DNA of 64,000 nucleotides from Rostratula benghalensis (lineage: Eukaryota; Chordata; Aves; Charadriiformes; Rostratulidae): positions 567,643 through 631,642 of the forward strand of contig VXAI01000339.1 in NCBI GenBank assembly GCA_013399305.1. Direction: 5' to 3'. A program made the position numbers and the translations under genes. The notes under the pieces are model-generated. The model did not search any database. It saw only the letters and a list, made by a program, of their open reading frames with translations, and was not told the origin of the DNA. Position 1 is the first letter of the stretch; each line of letters starts with the position of its first letter. Shown in pieces: positions 23,408 to 35,008 of the stretch.

Positions 23408-25580
23408 GTAAGGCTGGGCATCACACACACTCGGGCACCACCTGAGAGCTTCCCAGGGTAGGTGGCTGCCAGAGCCACCTATCATTGCACTCATGCTGGA
23501 CGGGACCCTAAATGAGGGTCTCACCCCAGGCAGGGACCCCTCACCAGCCCCGGGGTCAATGGAATGCATCAGCAGATCGAAAGTCCACCCAAACCACCCC
23601 TCCTTCCTTTCCTCCCTCCCTCCCACGGTCCGCTGGCTTCCCAGCTCACAGCCCTTCCTCCCAGCATCAAGGGCCACTGATGTGAGATTAACCCCGCGCT
23701 CTCCGCAGCCTTGCTGTTATTACAGACCTCCAAGCGGGAACAGTGCAGGGGGTGGGTGTTGCATGGGGTCAGCCTCATCCAGTGGGCACAGCTGTGGGCA
23801 GTGTTGGGGTGACACCTCGGACTGCAGAGACAGCTCTAGGGCAGCTCTCTCCTTGACGACCCGGTCCCAGGACTGCTCCCTGGGCTTGGGGACTCATATC
23901 CTCCCCCTCCTGGAAAGGCTGCTCCCTGGAGGGTGCATCAGAGCCTGCCAAAGACCTGGCAGCTCAGCTCCATCGGGTGCTCGCCCCCCGCGGGGTGATT
24001 TAAAGCTGTGGCTGGAGATTTCAACATTTCCCCATCAACAGTGCAAACACCACGTTTAATGTCGTCCTTTGTGTTTCTCAGGCAGGAAGAACTATGTGTA
24101 CAAATAATTAAAGGGAAGAATCGGAGTGATTAGGGCAGATGATTATTGTCAAATTATGATTTATCTCATAGGGAAATTAGTATCTCCCCTCCCCCAAAGG
24201 GCTCAGCCTAGCACGGTGAATGGGCACTGGTTTTTTGATTAATAGATGCCTTTAGAAGGTCACCTACATCTATTGCAGATTAACTCAGTGGGAAAAGTTC
24301 TTTCAGTAATTCAAGCTGTTGTTCTCACAAGCTGTCAGCTAGCTGCAAATCGGGAATGTCCATCCGTTACAGGGCTGCTGGGTTGGAGGGGATCTTTCTT
24401 TCCTCTGGACACATAGGCGTGATATATGATGCACAGAGACATGGATGACCGAGAAAACGAGCTGTGGAAAGAAAACAAAAACAGCAGTAAAGGGAAGCGA
24501 GAAAGCCGAGCAGGCAGAGAGCTGGCCCAGGCAGCATGGGGCCTGAGACTGGAAGGACAGAGCCCAGCTTGAGGCTAATGAGGGAGCAGTGGTCCTGCCC
24601 AGTGTGGTGGAGGAAGGGTTTAGATTCCCTCCTTTTGCAACCATCATAGGTTCCTCCTGCTGTGGACACAGTAACTCATCTTGTGTTTGCTCCATCCATG
24701 CCTGTATTTAGACGTGTTCATTGTAGGAAGATGGCATTCCACATGATCTCACAGTCTCCCTTGCATGTCTGGCAAAGATCCCTCAGTGTCACGACTTGAT
24801 TCTTCCATGCTGTGGACAACTGCAGTTGGCTGGTGAGGAGGAACAACCACACCACAGTCTAAATCCCAATCAGGCATCCTCTTGGGGAAGGCAGGAGGTG
24901 TGGCACAGTAGAAACAGGACCAGCAGAACTGGTTGGGACTTGCATCATTGTGAAGAGAACAGGACAACAGCATCAGGCCACAAACTTGCAAGCAGAGTAA
25001 GAAATGCTCATGCGGGTGCAAGCTCTCTTCATATTGACCTTCTGCAGATGATCTATAATATTTCTTTTGAGCTCTATAAGCACTGTGCCTAAGAAAGGCT
25101 ACAGATGGGACCACTCCACCTCATGTGTCCATCCCCACATGGAAACAAGCAGGTGATCTCACTGAGAAGACATCATACATGGTGACTTTGTGCCATTAGG
25201 TTCTGAACACAGACCAAGGCCCACCATCTCTAATTGTGCTGGGAATGATGTGATGGTGGCATACCTCCTGCCACAATACTGGTTGCACACCTACCCGTTT
25301 TTAACTTACATGTATCCAAGGTGACAGGAGAGCCCTGGTATCCTGCATGTTAAGGTGGACAACAAACAGATGAAGACAACCCCGATAAATAACCACGATG
25401 ATTGTGTTTAGCTTTCTTTTCCCAAATAAATGATATTTCAGCACAGTCATCAAAAATTCCCACTAACAAGTGTTTCTTTTGCATCCATCTAGCCTTCATC
25501 ATAAATCTATGCACCAGGCATTAATAATATTTTCAGCAACAGATTGATTGACTAGAACATAGCTTGGTTGTCTCTAAACA
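23408..25580. other. Unique sequence with homeodomain-rich block
   Basis: No recognised gene or repeat. 24050-24340 is AT-rich and dense in ATTA-type motifs, annotated separately. A 121-codon minus-strand frame at 24749-25114 is unremarkable in context. Confidence 0.5.
24050..24340. promoter_or_regulatory. Candidate conserved non-coding element, homeodomain-rich
   Basis: Inside otherwise GC-moderate sequence this block carries many homeodomain-type cores: AATAATTAAAG (24105-24115), GTGATTAGG (24127-24135), a TGATTTAT HOX/PBX-type match (24159-24166), TTGATTAATAG (24236-24246) and GATTAAC (24279-24285). Such clustering is common in developmental enhancers, but AT-rich sequence produces it by chance too. 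No comparative evidence is available here. Confidence 0.2.
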
Positions 25581-25994
25581 CTAAGGGGTTCTCAACTGAT
25601 TTATCGCATACTGAAGTCTGCACATAATTATATATGTACCATATTCCTTGTTATATGCATACCCCTCCTTTACCCAAGCTTTCTCCAGCAGGTCCATCGT
25701 GGTGGTATCATTGGCCACTGTAGATTTGGACATCTTGTGGCCAGATCTATAATACAGACGTTGCTGGCACTGTACAGAGTCAGCATATTTTTGATAAATA
25801 ATTTCTAAGGCCAGAAGAAAGAGTTGGATCACTTTGACTGATGGAGTCCAGAGGCTCTTATCCAGTTGCCCCTGCACAATGTCCAGTAACATGAAGAGAC
25901 CCAAAGTTTCCCCCCCAGAAAAGTCTTCTGTTAGAGGCATCAAGAGGATGCTGGTTTGGCTGCTTTTAATGCAAGGCTTTGGATATTTTGGAGG
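25581..25994 (-). CDS. Candidate terminal coding exon, unassigned
   Basis: On the minus strand an open frame of 137 codons plus TAG (stop at 25581-25583) begins directly after a splice acceptor, with AG at 25995-25996 behind a pyrimidine-leaning tract. The peptide opens with a Pro/Lys-rich segment (PPKYPKPCIKSS). A strongly amphipathic or hydrophobic helix around residues 53-70 (VKVIQLFLLALEIIYQKYA) comes next, then a Cys and basic stretch (VQCQQRLYYRSGHKMSKS) and a C-terminal region with a further Cys. Three cysteines in 137 residues and the helix-then-CxxR arrangement look like a small secreted or helical protein, but I recognise no family. A frame in phase lies upstream at 26632-26814. I see no clear AATAAA downstream on this strand. 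A chance frame remains possible, because several frames of this length occur in the window. Confidence 0.3.
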   Translation of the reverse strand, partial: PPKYPKPCIKSSQTSILLMPLTEDFSGGETLGLFMLLDIVQGQLDKSLWTPSVKVIQLFLLALEIIYQKYADSVQCQQRLYYRSGHKMSKSTVANDTTTMDLLEKAWVKEGYAYNKEYGTYIIMCRLQYAINQLRTP

Positions 25995-25999
25995 CTGCA

Positions 26000-26470
26000 A
26001 GGTATGTGAGAATCTTGCTTCGATATATTAATATTTTAGTTAGTTTGAGACTTCCTGGGAAGAGCTTAAGCCTGTGGGTGACAATCTTCAGAAGGCTTCA
26101 GGCTGGGTAGAAATAAAACAATCCTCTGATGTCGTTTTCCAAAGCTGTCTATGTCTATATTTTGAGGGATTTGGCCACAGAGTGCATCTTCTGTGGAACC
26201 AGGAGGTAATTCTGGAGTTGGTCCCTATAACTATCACACTCTCAGGACAGGACACATCAAAATGGAAGAGGAAACAAGCAGGTCAGTGCTGTACCAAAGC
26301 AAGAGCCAGTTTGCTTTGTATAGCCAGATTCCCTGCATTGGACTTCCATGACAGCATCAGGCTGTCAGGGAGACTTAAGAAAGCTTGTGGCAGTGGCAGA
26401 GACAGAAACTCCTGCCTTCAGCATATCCTGCACTCTGATTTTGGCTTTGTGTGGAAAGCAGGCTGGTGAG
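26000..26470. other. Intron of the candidate minus-strand gene, or spacer
   Basis: If the exons at 25581-25994 and 26632-26814 are joined, 25995-26631 is a 637-bp intron. A plus-strand frame of 131 codons (26074-26469) runs through it from a GTG. It has no family resemblance and I treat it as a chance frame. Confidence 0.3.
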
Positions 26471-26631
26471 CTGATGAGAGGAGAGGCTTTCAACTGGCTG
26501 CCTAAAAAGCCAAGCACCAACTGGAAGGGACACTGTCTGACATGGGCATGGCATCATTAAGACAATGTGTCCCTACTCACAGGAAGAAGAGGCAGCTGGA
26601 GGAGAGATCAGGTTGAGTATTTTATTTTTAC

Positions 26632-26814
26632 CCCTTTAATATCCTTTGCTCCCTTGGTAGATGCTGGGGGGACCTGCTGGTAGACTGCTATGCCCAGTTC
26701 TGGTGGGGAAGCATCCACTTGTGTATGTACCATTATAGTGATCACTGATGTGATTGACTGGCTATCTAATGGGTTGTTACAGCATTGCAGAGTCTGTCTT
26801 GCTCTACAGGTTAA
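26632..26814 (-). CDS. Candidate upstream coding exon of the 25.6 kb gene
   Basis: Minus-strand segment of exactly 61 codons after a strong splice acceptor: a pyrimidine-rich stretch ending CTTCTCACAG, with the AG at 26815-26816. It is followed by a weaker donor, GGG/GTAAAA (26626-26631 on the plus strand as TTTTAC). The frame enters and leaves in phase 0, matching the phase of the exon at 25581-25994. The peptide has an early CC pair (LTCRARQTLQCCNN), a Val/Ile-rich stretch and a Pro/Lys-rich end (TKGAKDIKG). If the donor is not used, the frame stops after a few further codons. No family is recognised. Splicing is inferred from consensus only. Confidence 0.22.
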
Positions 26815-27533
26815 CTGTGAGAAGCCAGGGAGATGAAACAACACTCCTCTAAATTGGGCTGTGCATTGGGAGCAGCAAGAAGGATCTTAAAAAAAACATC
26901 TTACCCTTTGCAAAAATTTCTTTTTATGGTCATTCACAAGGGAAGACACAAAGAAACAGATGAGATTCCAGGAGTTAAAAGGGAGTTTTCCGGTGGATTG
27001 GTGTTTTTTTCCTTTCTTTCTTTAGATGGCCTGAGATGTCCAAAGCAGGTTTACTGTGTCTGGATCTTGTGTAAGTGCAAATATGCCCAGCCTTTGCCTT
27101 TCAAGCCTTTCCATGCTGCAAGGAAGCCAATGACTTGGGGTCTTTGCACTTCTGCATGTGAAGTAAGGGCCTATGGCAAAGTGACACATCTCTGTGGAAG
27201 CCCCATGCTGGTTTACCCCACCTGCAGATCTGATCCAGCTATTTAAGACCACAGACATTCCTCCCCAGGTACATAAATCTGCTATCACATATGGTATGAA
27301 TCACGACCACTTGCTATCTATTTCTAATGTGCACACATGTCCTCCAAAGGTTCATGGATGTCACCACGACAAAAGCTTCTAGCTGGGTTTCTGTGCCCTT
27401 GGCTACAAGATCATCTCTCCTCTCAGCAGATGCATTGTCACAGTGTCCCTGGCTCATGGCACCAGTTACTGTGCTAAACCACAGCACAATGCCCCAGCAG
27501 ATGCAGGGACAGGAGGCCCCAGCAGAGTGGACT
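26815..27533. other. Unique sequence before the pentanucleotide repeat
   Basis: No recognised repeat. A plus-strand frame of 137 codons (26833-27246) crosses it without recognisable domains. Confidence 0.45.
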
Positions 27534-27710
27534 TTTCCCTTCCCTTCCCTTCCCTTCCCTTCCCTTCCCNNNNNNNNNNNNNNNNNNNNNNNNNNNNNNN
27601 NNNNNNNNNNNNNNNNNNNNNNNNNNNNNNNNNNNNNNNNNNNNNNNNNNNNNNNNNNNNNNNNNNNNNNNNNNNNCCCTTCCCTTCCCTTCCCTTCCCT
27701 TCCCTTCCCT
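27534..27710. repeat. (TTCCC)n pentanucleotide repeat with assembly gap
   Basis: TTCCC units run from about 27534 to 27569, then 107 N (27570-27676), then the same repeat in the same orientation to about 27710. The gap plainly lies within the array, so its true length is unknown. The minus strand reads (GGGAA)n, in which four or more consecutive G triplets with AA loops can form a G-quadruplex. The homopurine/homopyrimidine strands could also form triplex DNA. Frames reported across the N run are meaningless. Confidence 0.97.
27570..27676. other. Assembly gap (N run)
   Basis: 107 undetermined bases inside the pentanucleotide array. Confidence 1.
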
Positions 27711-30700
27711 CTTCACATGAATCCCACCATCCAACAGAATCAACATGGAAGCCACAAGCTGATGCATCCCTTGTCTCAGGTGACCAAAACCACAAACCAC
27801 ACTGAAGGATGGATTATCTCCCTCCCTCATGATGGGAAGGACTTGGATGCTGGAGGAGATTTGGCTGCAGGATATTTTTTTGAAGAACAGCCCCCTGAAC
27901 TCTCTCCCTCAGTGTGTGGGCAAGGGCAGCCCTCCCTGGAGAAGGCAGGAGGGATGATGGGGGATCCTGCACTGAGCCTGGAAGCAGCCTGCATCTAGGT
28001 GGCCCCTGGAGGGACATGGAGGACCACGCAGCTCCCACTGTCGATGCCATGTGTGGTAGGAGCACACCTGCTGCTTGTTCTGTCTTTCAAAACAGCAGGC
28101 TTTTGATTCCCTTGGTAGAGCTCATCTGCACTTCTTTCTGGCCTCCTCCTTTCTCTGTGCCAACCACGTGCCCCCCAGCCCGTGGGCTCTGCTGTCATTG
28201 TTGGATGCTGGTTCCACTGGCCTCAGCTTATTGCATCTGTTTTGATTTGCTGGGTCTTGCATTCAGCCATCCATTCAGCTTTTATTGTACGTTTCTAAGC
28301 GTCAGCTCCGGGTGGTCATCGTTGGCTCCTTTCACGCAAGCCCGTGCACCAGCTGCATATTAATTGCTCTCCTTTCTCCTCTCACTTGCTCCCTCCCCAT
28401 CTCACCATATGACATTTGTGGTTTGCAAACTTTGTGTGAACACATTGCGATCCAAGCCAGGCTCTTCTCTGGGTGAAGGTGTGAGGAGGACTTGGCACAA
28501 CACCTCTCGCAGAGTGACTGGAGAGATGAGGTTTACACCAGAGGCAAATGTGCCCCCTCTTCTGCAAATGTGCACTGGGAAAGCCTTCCTTCAAATCACT
28601 CTGTCCATCTACCATTCGGTGGCAAATTACTCACCATTGTCTACTGCCTGATGCTGTGTCTGGTCTAACTTGTGTCCTGGGCTCTGACTTTCTCTGGCTG
28701 ATCATTACCAGGCCAAGTCAATGCCAGCTTCTAGACAGTCTCCCTGATGCAAAACCCGAGGTTCCCTTTCCCTGGTGCCCCTGTGGTGCTGCCTAGTGCC
28801 AAGCAGAATTTCACTTCTTAGTATGAGTAGTTGCATTGAGAGGGGGAAAAAAGTAGGTATTTATGCTTGTGTGTGTGAACAGGCTCCTTCCACCTGGCCT
28901 TGCACTGCTCCTCTGGGCTACAGCCCTTGCTACATCCCTTTGGAGACTGGGCGGTCTTGAATCATGAGCCTGCCCTGGCTCTGAAGTATTGTGCTGCTTA
29001 ATGACTGATGATAATGTGTTTGTATGTTAGCTTGTAGCCTGGCTATCCATCTTTAAATCTCAAAATCTTTCCTCCTCAACCATTACTTCCACCCCCATAA
29101 TAATTTCTGCTGCTCTTCTCTGAATTCCATCTCATTTGTCCTTGTTTGAAGTCAGAGCACAATCAAACCAGCTGGTCTGGGAGCCTGGGTAAGGGCTGAT
29201 ATGTGAGAGGGGTCCACCTCTACTCCTTGGCCCTGAGCTGTCCTGATGTCGAGAAGGTTTGTCAACCTGGGTGGATCTGGACTGCTATTTGACAGCCCAT
29301 CCAGCTGTGGTAACCTCAGATGACCTGGGAAGAAAGGTGTTTCTCCAAAGCTTTTTGAGGACAGAGACTGCACGCTAAGAACTTATTTCAGCATTTAACC
29401 TGCCTTTGACTGTATGTGCTCACCTTCCCCCCAAAAATCATTGCACGTAAGTGGCTCAGTGTTTTTCCCAGGTCTGATGGCTCACAGGAGCCCTTAGCAT
29501 GGGGTGCTACACCTTAGCTCAGTGAAACAAATAATGGTGCAGTCTGCCAGACTGACACATGAAAGAAAACCTGCAGAAGAGCCAGTCTTTTGGGAGGTCT
29601 CGAGTCCAGCCTGCCGCTTAAAGCAGGACAGTTGTCAGTCAGATGTGGCTTTGCTTGGCCAGGTTTTGAAAATCCTGCATCTCTGTGACGTGACCCAGGG
29701 CCGTACTACCCACCTGAGGAAGACATTTTTGCTAATGTCCAGTCTGAAGATTCCACCCATAGCCATTGTCTCTTGCTATCTCATCCACTGCTATTGAGGC
29801 CTTGTGGGTTAATCACACTGGCCTGGGCTCTAGGGAAATAATTTTCTGTCTTCTGGTGAAATAAAGCTAGATGGACTCCCTGGCATGTAAAGAAATGCCT
29901 CCTTCTGCCCATATCTAACTCTCTGTTATTTGTTCGAGCCGGCTGTGATCTCAGCCTGAGATGGTACCTCCTGCATCAGCCATGGCTGCTGTAGATGGTG
30001 GCATTGCTCCTGTGGCAAGTCCAGGCCTGGGAGGTCCATTAAACCCCAAATCTTTCTTTGTCTGGAGTAAGACTGGCACTTTTTCATCATAGCAGGAGAA
30101 CCAGGGTATCCAAATTAAGCACAAGCTGTAGTGCCTAAGGTCTGAGCAATGACAGCAGTGGTCCTCAGCAGTGGGTGGGGTTTTATCACAGGGTAGGGAA
30201 TTCCTTGTCTTCCTTGATCTCATTTGCAAGCAATTTCTGTTCTGTGTCTTCATCTCTGTTCTTTTGATGGTGGGATAAGTAGATCACAACTAAAGCCACA
30301 GTTAGGGGAGCTGGACAAAATATTTGATATGAACTTACTTAAATGGAAAGATGGACACTTTTTAATAAATAAGTGGAAGTTGACATTAATTCAATTCATC
30401 GTTTGCCACTTTCTGCAGAATTACCAGTATTCACTTTTTTCAGAAACCATATTTTAAAAGAATGCTTTTGATCAGATCAATAACTTTTGAACAATTTTCC
30501 AGAGTGTTTCAGAAAAAATAGATTGTGTTAGCAAACAAAAATCAGGTATTTTGCAAACTTTGTGGGAGACCTTTGCAACTTTAGAGTGTTCACAGGGAAC
30601 CATTCTAACCATTTTTCAACTCAGGGAAGCCGATATGAAGAAGCTACTAAATATCTTGTGAATGTCTCTAAGAGAGGCCCCAGTTCAACCTAGCCCCTCT

Positions 30701-31453
30701 GGACAGTGATCATCTTGTGCCTGCCAATAGGTAAGAATGTATGTGCATTTTCTTGGCCTCCTCAGCTTCAAATAATGACTACTAGCACATGGCTTCAATT
30801 ATCCAGCACAAAGAAGCTTCTTGCCCACTTTTGCCATGGGCAAGGAGGCCCAGTGGGAGGGGGAATTTTGACGTGTGGTACTATAAGCAAAGGGGACGTT
30901 TCTGGAGCCACTTTTTCTGTCTGTATATGCATGCCCAGCCACAGACAGTAAGTTCCTCCCCTACACTTCACTCTTCTGTCCTCTGAGTGAAAGACTTTTG
31001 TCAATCCCAGCCCCATGAGGTCAGGCATCTTAATCTCTCAATTTTGAAACCAATTAGCTGTATCCTTCAATGCCTCTTTAAATGTTTGGGGTAATATCAT
31101 TTGCAGAACCTCCTGTTCTTCATCCCAGCAACATCAAAAGTATTACAGCTGCAGGTAGCTTGGAGATCTTGCTTAGCAGCTGCACTTGGTTTTACCAATT
31201 TCCTCCCAGATACAGGTAAACTGGGCAGGGCTCAGGTGGCCCTGCCATACTGTCAGGTCCTGCAAGGAACAATCTTCTTAACTGTGTCTTTTGGATCTTC
31301 TCCCCTTCAATGTCTGAGTGTATTTTATTTCTGCAGTCAGGGCACGACTCCTCGTTGACTGGTTGGTGAGACTGTCAGTGTAGGCTTTTTCTGACAGCTT
31401 CCCAATGCTCATAGTAAAACTCCATTGAAACTTCTCCTGACAGGACACGGACA
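27711..31453. other. Unique sequence
   Basis: No recognised gene, CR1 or LTR. 30300-30620 is clearly AT-rich. A 100-codon minus-strand frame at 29951-30253 has no recognised family. Confidence 0.5.
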
Positions 31454-32180
31454 CATAGAATCATAGAATCATTCAGGTTGGAAGAGACAACTGGGATCAT
31501 CGAGTCCAACCATCAGCCCTACTCTACAAATTCCTCCCCTACACCAACTCTCCCAACACCACATCTCAACGACTCTTAAACACATTCAGGGACAGGGACT
31601 CAACCACCTCCCTGGGCAGCCTATTCCACTGTCTGACCACCCTTTCTGTGAAAAATTCTTTCCTAATGTTCAGCCTAAACCTATCCTGTCGTAGCTTGAA
31701 GCCATTCCCTCTCATTCTATTGCTAATTACCTGTGAGAAGAGACCAGCACCAACCTCTCTACAATGTCCTTTCAAGTAGTTGTAGAGAGCAATGAGGTCT
31801 CCCCTCAGCCTCCTTTTCCTCCAACTCAACAGTCCCAGCTCCTTCCATTGCTCTTCAGAAGATTTGTTCCCCAGGCCCCTCACCAGCTTTGTTGCCCTCC
31901 TCTGCACTCACTCCAGCCCCTCCAGATCTCTGTTGTGTTGAGGTGCCCAGAACTGGACACAATACTCAAGGTGTGGCCTCACCAGTGCTGTGTACAAGGG
32001 GACAATCACCTCCCTGATGCTGCAGGTCACACTATTTCTTACACAAGCCAGGATGCCATTGGCCTTCTTGGCCACCTGGGCACACTGCTGGCTCATGTTC
32101 AGCCACTTGTCAAACAGAACCCCCAGGTCTTTTTCTGCCAGACAGCTCCAGCCACACTTCCCCAAGCTATGAAGACTGAT
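31454..32180 (-). mobile_element. CR1 LINE fragment, ORF2 C-terminal half
   Basis: Starts with clear octamer tail units (CATAGAATCATAGAATCATT). On the minus strand the ORF2 C-terminal region is partly intact over 31566-31907, with [37 protein letters not shown] and [18 protein letters not shown] motifs. A second frame at 31908-32222 carries [17 protein letters not shown] and [16 protein letters not shown] motifs. It is therefore one of the better-preserved copies here, with few frame breaks across about 600 bp. It is 5'-truncated at about 32180 and belongs to a different subfamily from the 13.1/50.4 kb pair. Confidence 0.95.
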
Positions 32181-34766
32181 ACATTTTCCAACATCTTCCT
32201 TTCCATCACTACGTGGTATCATCGTGTAGAGGTGAGAAGCTAGTCAGACAGTGACAGGTGACAAAGGACAATGACCACAAGTTGTGCTTGAGATGTTCTA
32301 GTTGGAAAATATCTTCTTCATATGGGTCTTTCTTCCCCAGGAGGGATCACCAGAGAAGTGGTGTTTTCAAGAAGCAGTTAGAACAAACCACAGTAAAACT
32401 GGCATAGCATTGGCCAGCTCTCTGCGGATTGGACTAGAAATCTTCAGAGGTCCTTCCCCATCAACATTTTTTTGTGTGTCTGTGATGGATGTGGGTGGAG
32501 AAGATGCTGGTTTCTCTTTTTTCAGTAACAAAACTTGGATGCATCCTTTTCCTTTATTATCTCGTTGACTTGATTCCCCTCTTTGATGTCAGCTTTTGCA
32601 GAAGCCTCCTTTGTATAAAACGCAAAATGTAGGAATTACATAGATAAATCACAGAGCAATAGGTTTACCCTGATTTAGACATGTGTCAGTCAACTTAAAA
32701 ATGTGTGAGAATCTCTCAAAGCTGGGCCCCAAAAATGTGCTGGTTCCCCACCCAGACCAAGCTTGACCCAGAAAGGAGTGTTTCTGAATGTCAAGGGCAG
32801 GAACCCTTCAAGAAGCCTTAAGCTACAAGATTCATTCAACACATACTTTTTGCCCCTGCCCTCTTGACTGAAGTATGGCCCAACAGCCACGTCAGGGATA
32901 GAAACAGAATGGGGCAGCTAGAGGCAAAGGGGCACTAGTTCATCCCACACACCATGAAGTCAGGAGTTATCCCATCTGTCTTCTCACAACCCATAGATCC
33001 TTACCTAACTCACAACTTGATGTCTGAGCTCCCTTTACAGCCAGAGAAACAGTTGCTGTTTTCTTCTGCCTGGGACAAACTGGTCTCTGAGATGAGAGGT
33101 CTCCTTTCCTTGTCAGATGAGTCACTTAGACAAGAGACTTTTAGTTTTCTAAAGTCAAGAGAGATTCACAAATTCAGGGCAGAGAGCAAGATGCCCCAGC
33201 TGTTGAGAAAGAGCAAGGTGTGATCCTTCTTTCAACATGACATTGCCCACTGGAGAATGGGTAGATTTGGATGATGGATACTTCTCCCAGCTTCCCTGGG
33301 AACTCTGGTTGTGTCTTATCAAAGACCAGTAGTCATGCACAGCATTGCAAATTCACTTTCCATGCAGAAGTCCCTTTGTGGTGTCCCCACTCCTCTACTG
33401 ACACTTCAAGGAGTCCTTCTGCTCCATGATGACTCATGTCTTTCTAGAGGTGTCTGCAGCAATACATGTCAGCACTGAGGTCCAAATTTCCTTACGGATG
33501 AGAGAATGCGGTGACAGTTTTATTCTTGGTGTACACTGCCCTCACCAATATGTAGCGTGTCCTGTAGTGTGTGCTCAAAGTTTTATTTCCTGAGACGCTG
33601 TAAAAAATACTGGGCAAAAAGTCCGTCTCCTGCCTGGAAAGCAACCGTGTAAAAATGGCACCTTCTTAAGTCAACCCACCAGCTCCCTTGTGCATCAGTC
33701 TAAAAGTAACTGGATGTAGTAGTGATAGGTGTAAAATCTTGCTGCTGTGCATGACTTACAGCTTTGCAGGGAAGGAGCTAGGAGGATGCATTTTTCTTAT
33801 GAATCATCAAAAAGGACAACCTACGCTTAACACGCATGCAGACCCTGGTAAAGGTCATGGAGCAGCCTTACTCTTATATGGACAGAAAGGTGACTGGGAC
33901 TTTTCTCTGTTGCACCCATCCTTTCCCTTTGCTTCCCTCTTCAATACGGAGGAGTGATAACAGGGATGAGGAGTGAGGTGGTGAGGATGTGGGCTGAGTC
34001 ACCCTAGGAAGGACTGGCCCTGACTGGGTAACAGATGCACATAGGTCATAAAGGCAAGCCTTCCTACACAGCAGGTCCAACACTGTTGGAAGAGGAAGAG
34101 GAGGAAGGTCTTTCTACCCTGCAACTACACAAAGCCTAGTCCTTCCTTTGTGCAGCCCCGGAGAAAGGAAAGGAAATGTGTTTTACATTTTTTTATATGG
34201 CCAGTAAGAGATAATCACCATAGATTGGTCTCAACACAGAAGCTGTGGCTCCCCTCTGGTAAAATAAAAGGGGTTCTCCATGAGTGTGACTCTTCTTTCG
34301 AGCCATCTGAGCTAAGGTATAAAGAAGAACAGTAACTCTTTAGTAAACTGTGGGGAAGCATGGTCAGGAAGCATTCAGTTGGAAATGTCTCCAAGTGACC
34401 TGGAGAAAGACAGATAGTCCTGTAATCAGACAAATATGTGATATCTGGGATTGTTGAGGTTGCTTATTTTCAACTCTGCATCCTAAGACAGCATCTTCAG
34501 AAAAATGACATGACTAGAACTCTATAGAAGGACTATAGGGCAAAGGGCTGAGCAGGTGTTCAGTGAAGCCGGCTTTTATCCCAGAAAACCTCTAGTACTA
34601 GTGGTACAAGTGATGGAAAAAAGTCTGATTCTCAGTTTCCTACTGAGCTGATGGGCTGAAAAAACATCTGTTAGCTTTAGGCTGCATGCATTTGATGTGG
34701 GATCCTTGCAAACAGAAAGTGGGAGGCACCTTGGGTGAGAGCAGCTGTGAGAGTTCACAGCTCTGA

Positions 34767-34799
34767 AGTGGCAGGAGAGTGGCAGGAGAGCGGCAAGAG
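34767..34799. repeat. 11-bp tandem repeat, three copies
   Basis: AGTGGCAGGAG is present twice exactly, followed by AGCGGCAAGAG with two changes. A related GGCAGGAGAGTGGCAG motif recurs near 35530. Confidence 0.8.
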
Positions 34800-34927
34800 A
34801 AAGACAATGGGCTTGAGAGACATCTCCTATGGCCTCGGAGAGCAAAGAGGTGAGCTCCCAGGGGGTTAAGGGGGACAGAGACAAGGGCTGCTGACAGTTC
34901 CTTACAGAAATGATCTGAAGGATACAG

Positions 34928-35008
34928 AAAAAAAAAAAAAAAAAAAAAAAAAGCAAATAACCAAAGCAGCTGAATTCAAGAAGGAAAAAAAAAAAAAAAA
35001 AAAAAAAA
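34928..35008. repeat. Paired poly(A) tracts
   Basis: 25 A (34928-34952) and 24 A (34985-35008) are separated by 32 bp of mixed sequence. They may be tails of retrocopies or simple A-runs; no retrocopy body is recognisable upstream. Confidence 0.85.

Noticed and set aside
26074..26469. 131-codon plus-strand frame opposite the candidate minus-strand intron
   Set aside because: Starts only at GTG, lacks splice or promoter context and resembles no family.
27327..27998. 223-codon plus-strand frame across the N gap
   Set aside because: It reads through 107 undetermined bases and a TTCCC repeat; the apparent Pro/Ser/Leu repeat is simple sequence.
31764..32243. 159-codon plus-strand frame
   Set aside because: Antisense shadow of the CR1 copy at 31454-32180.
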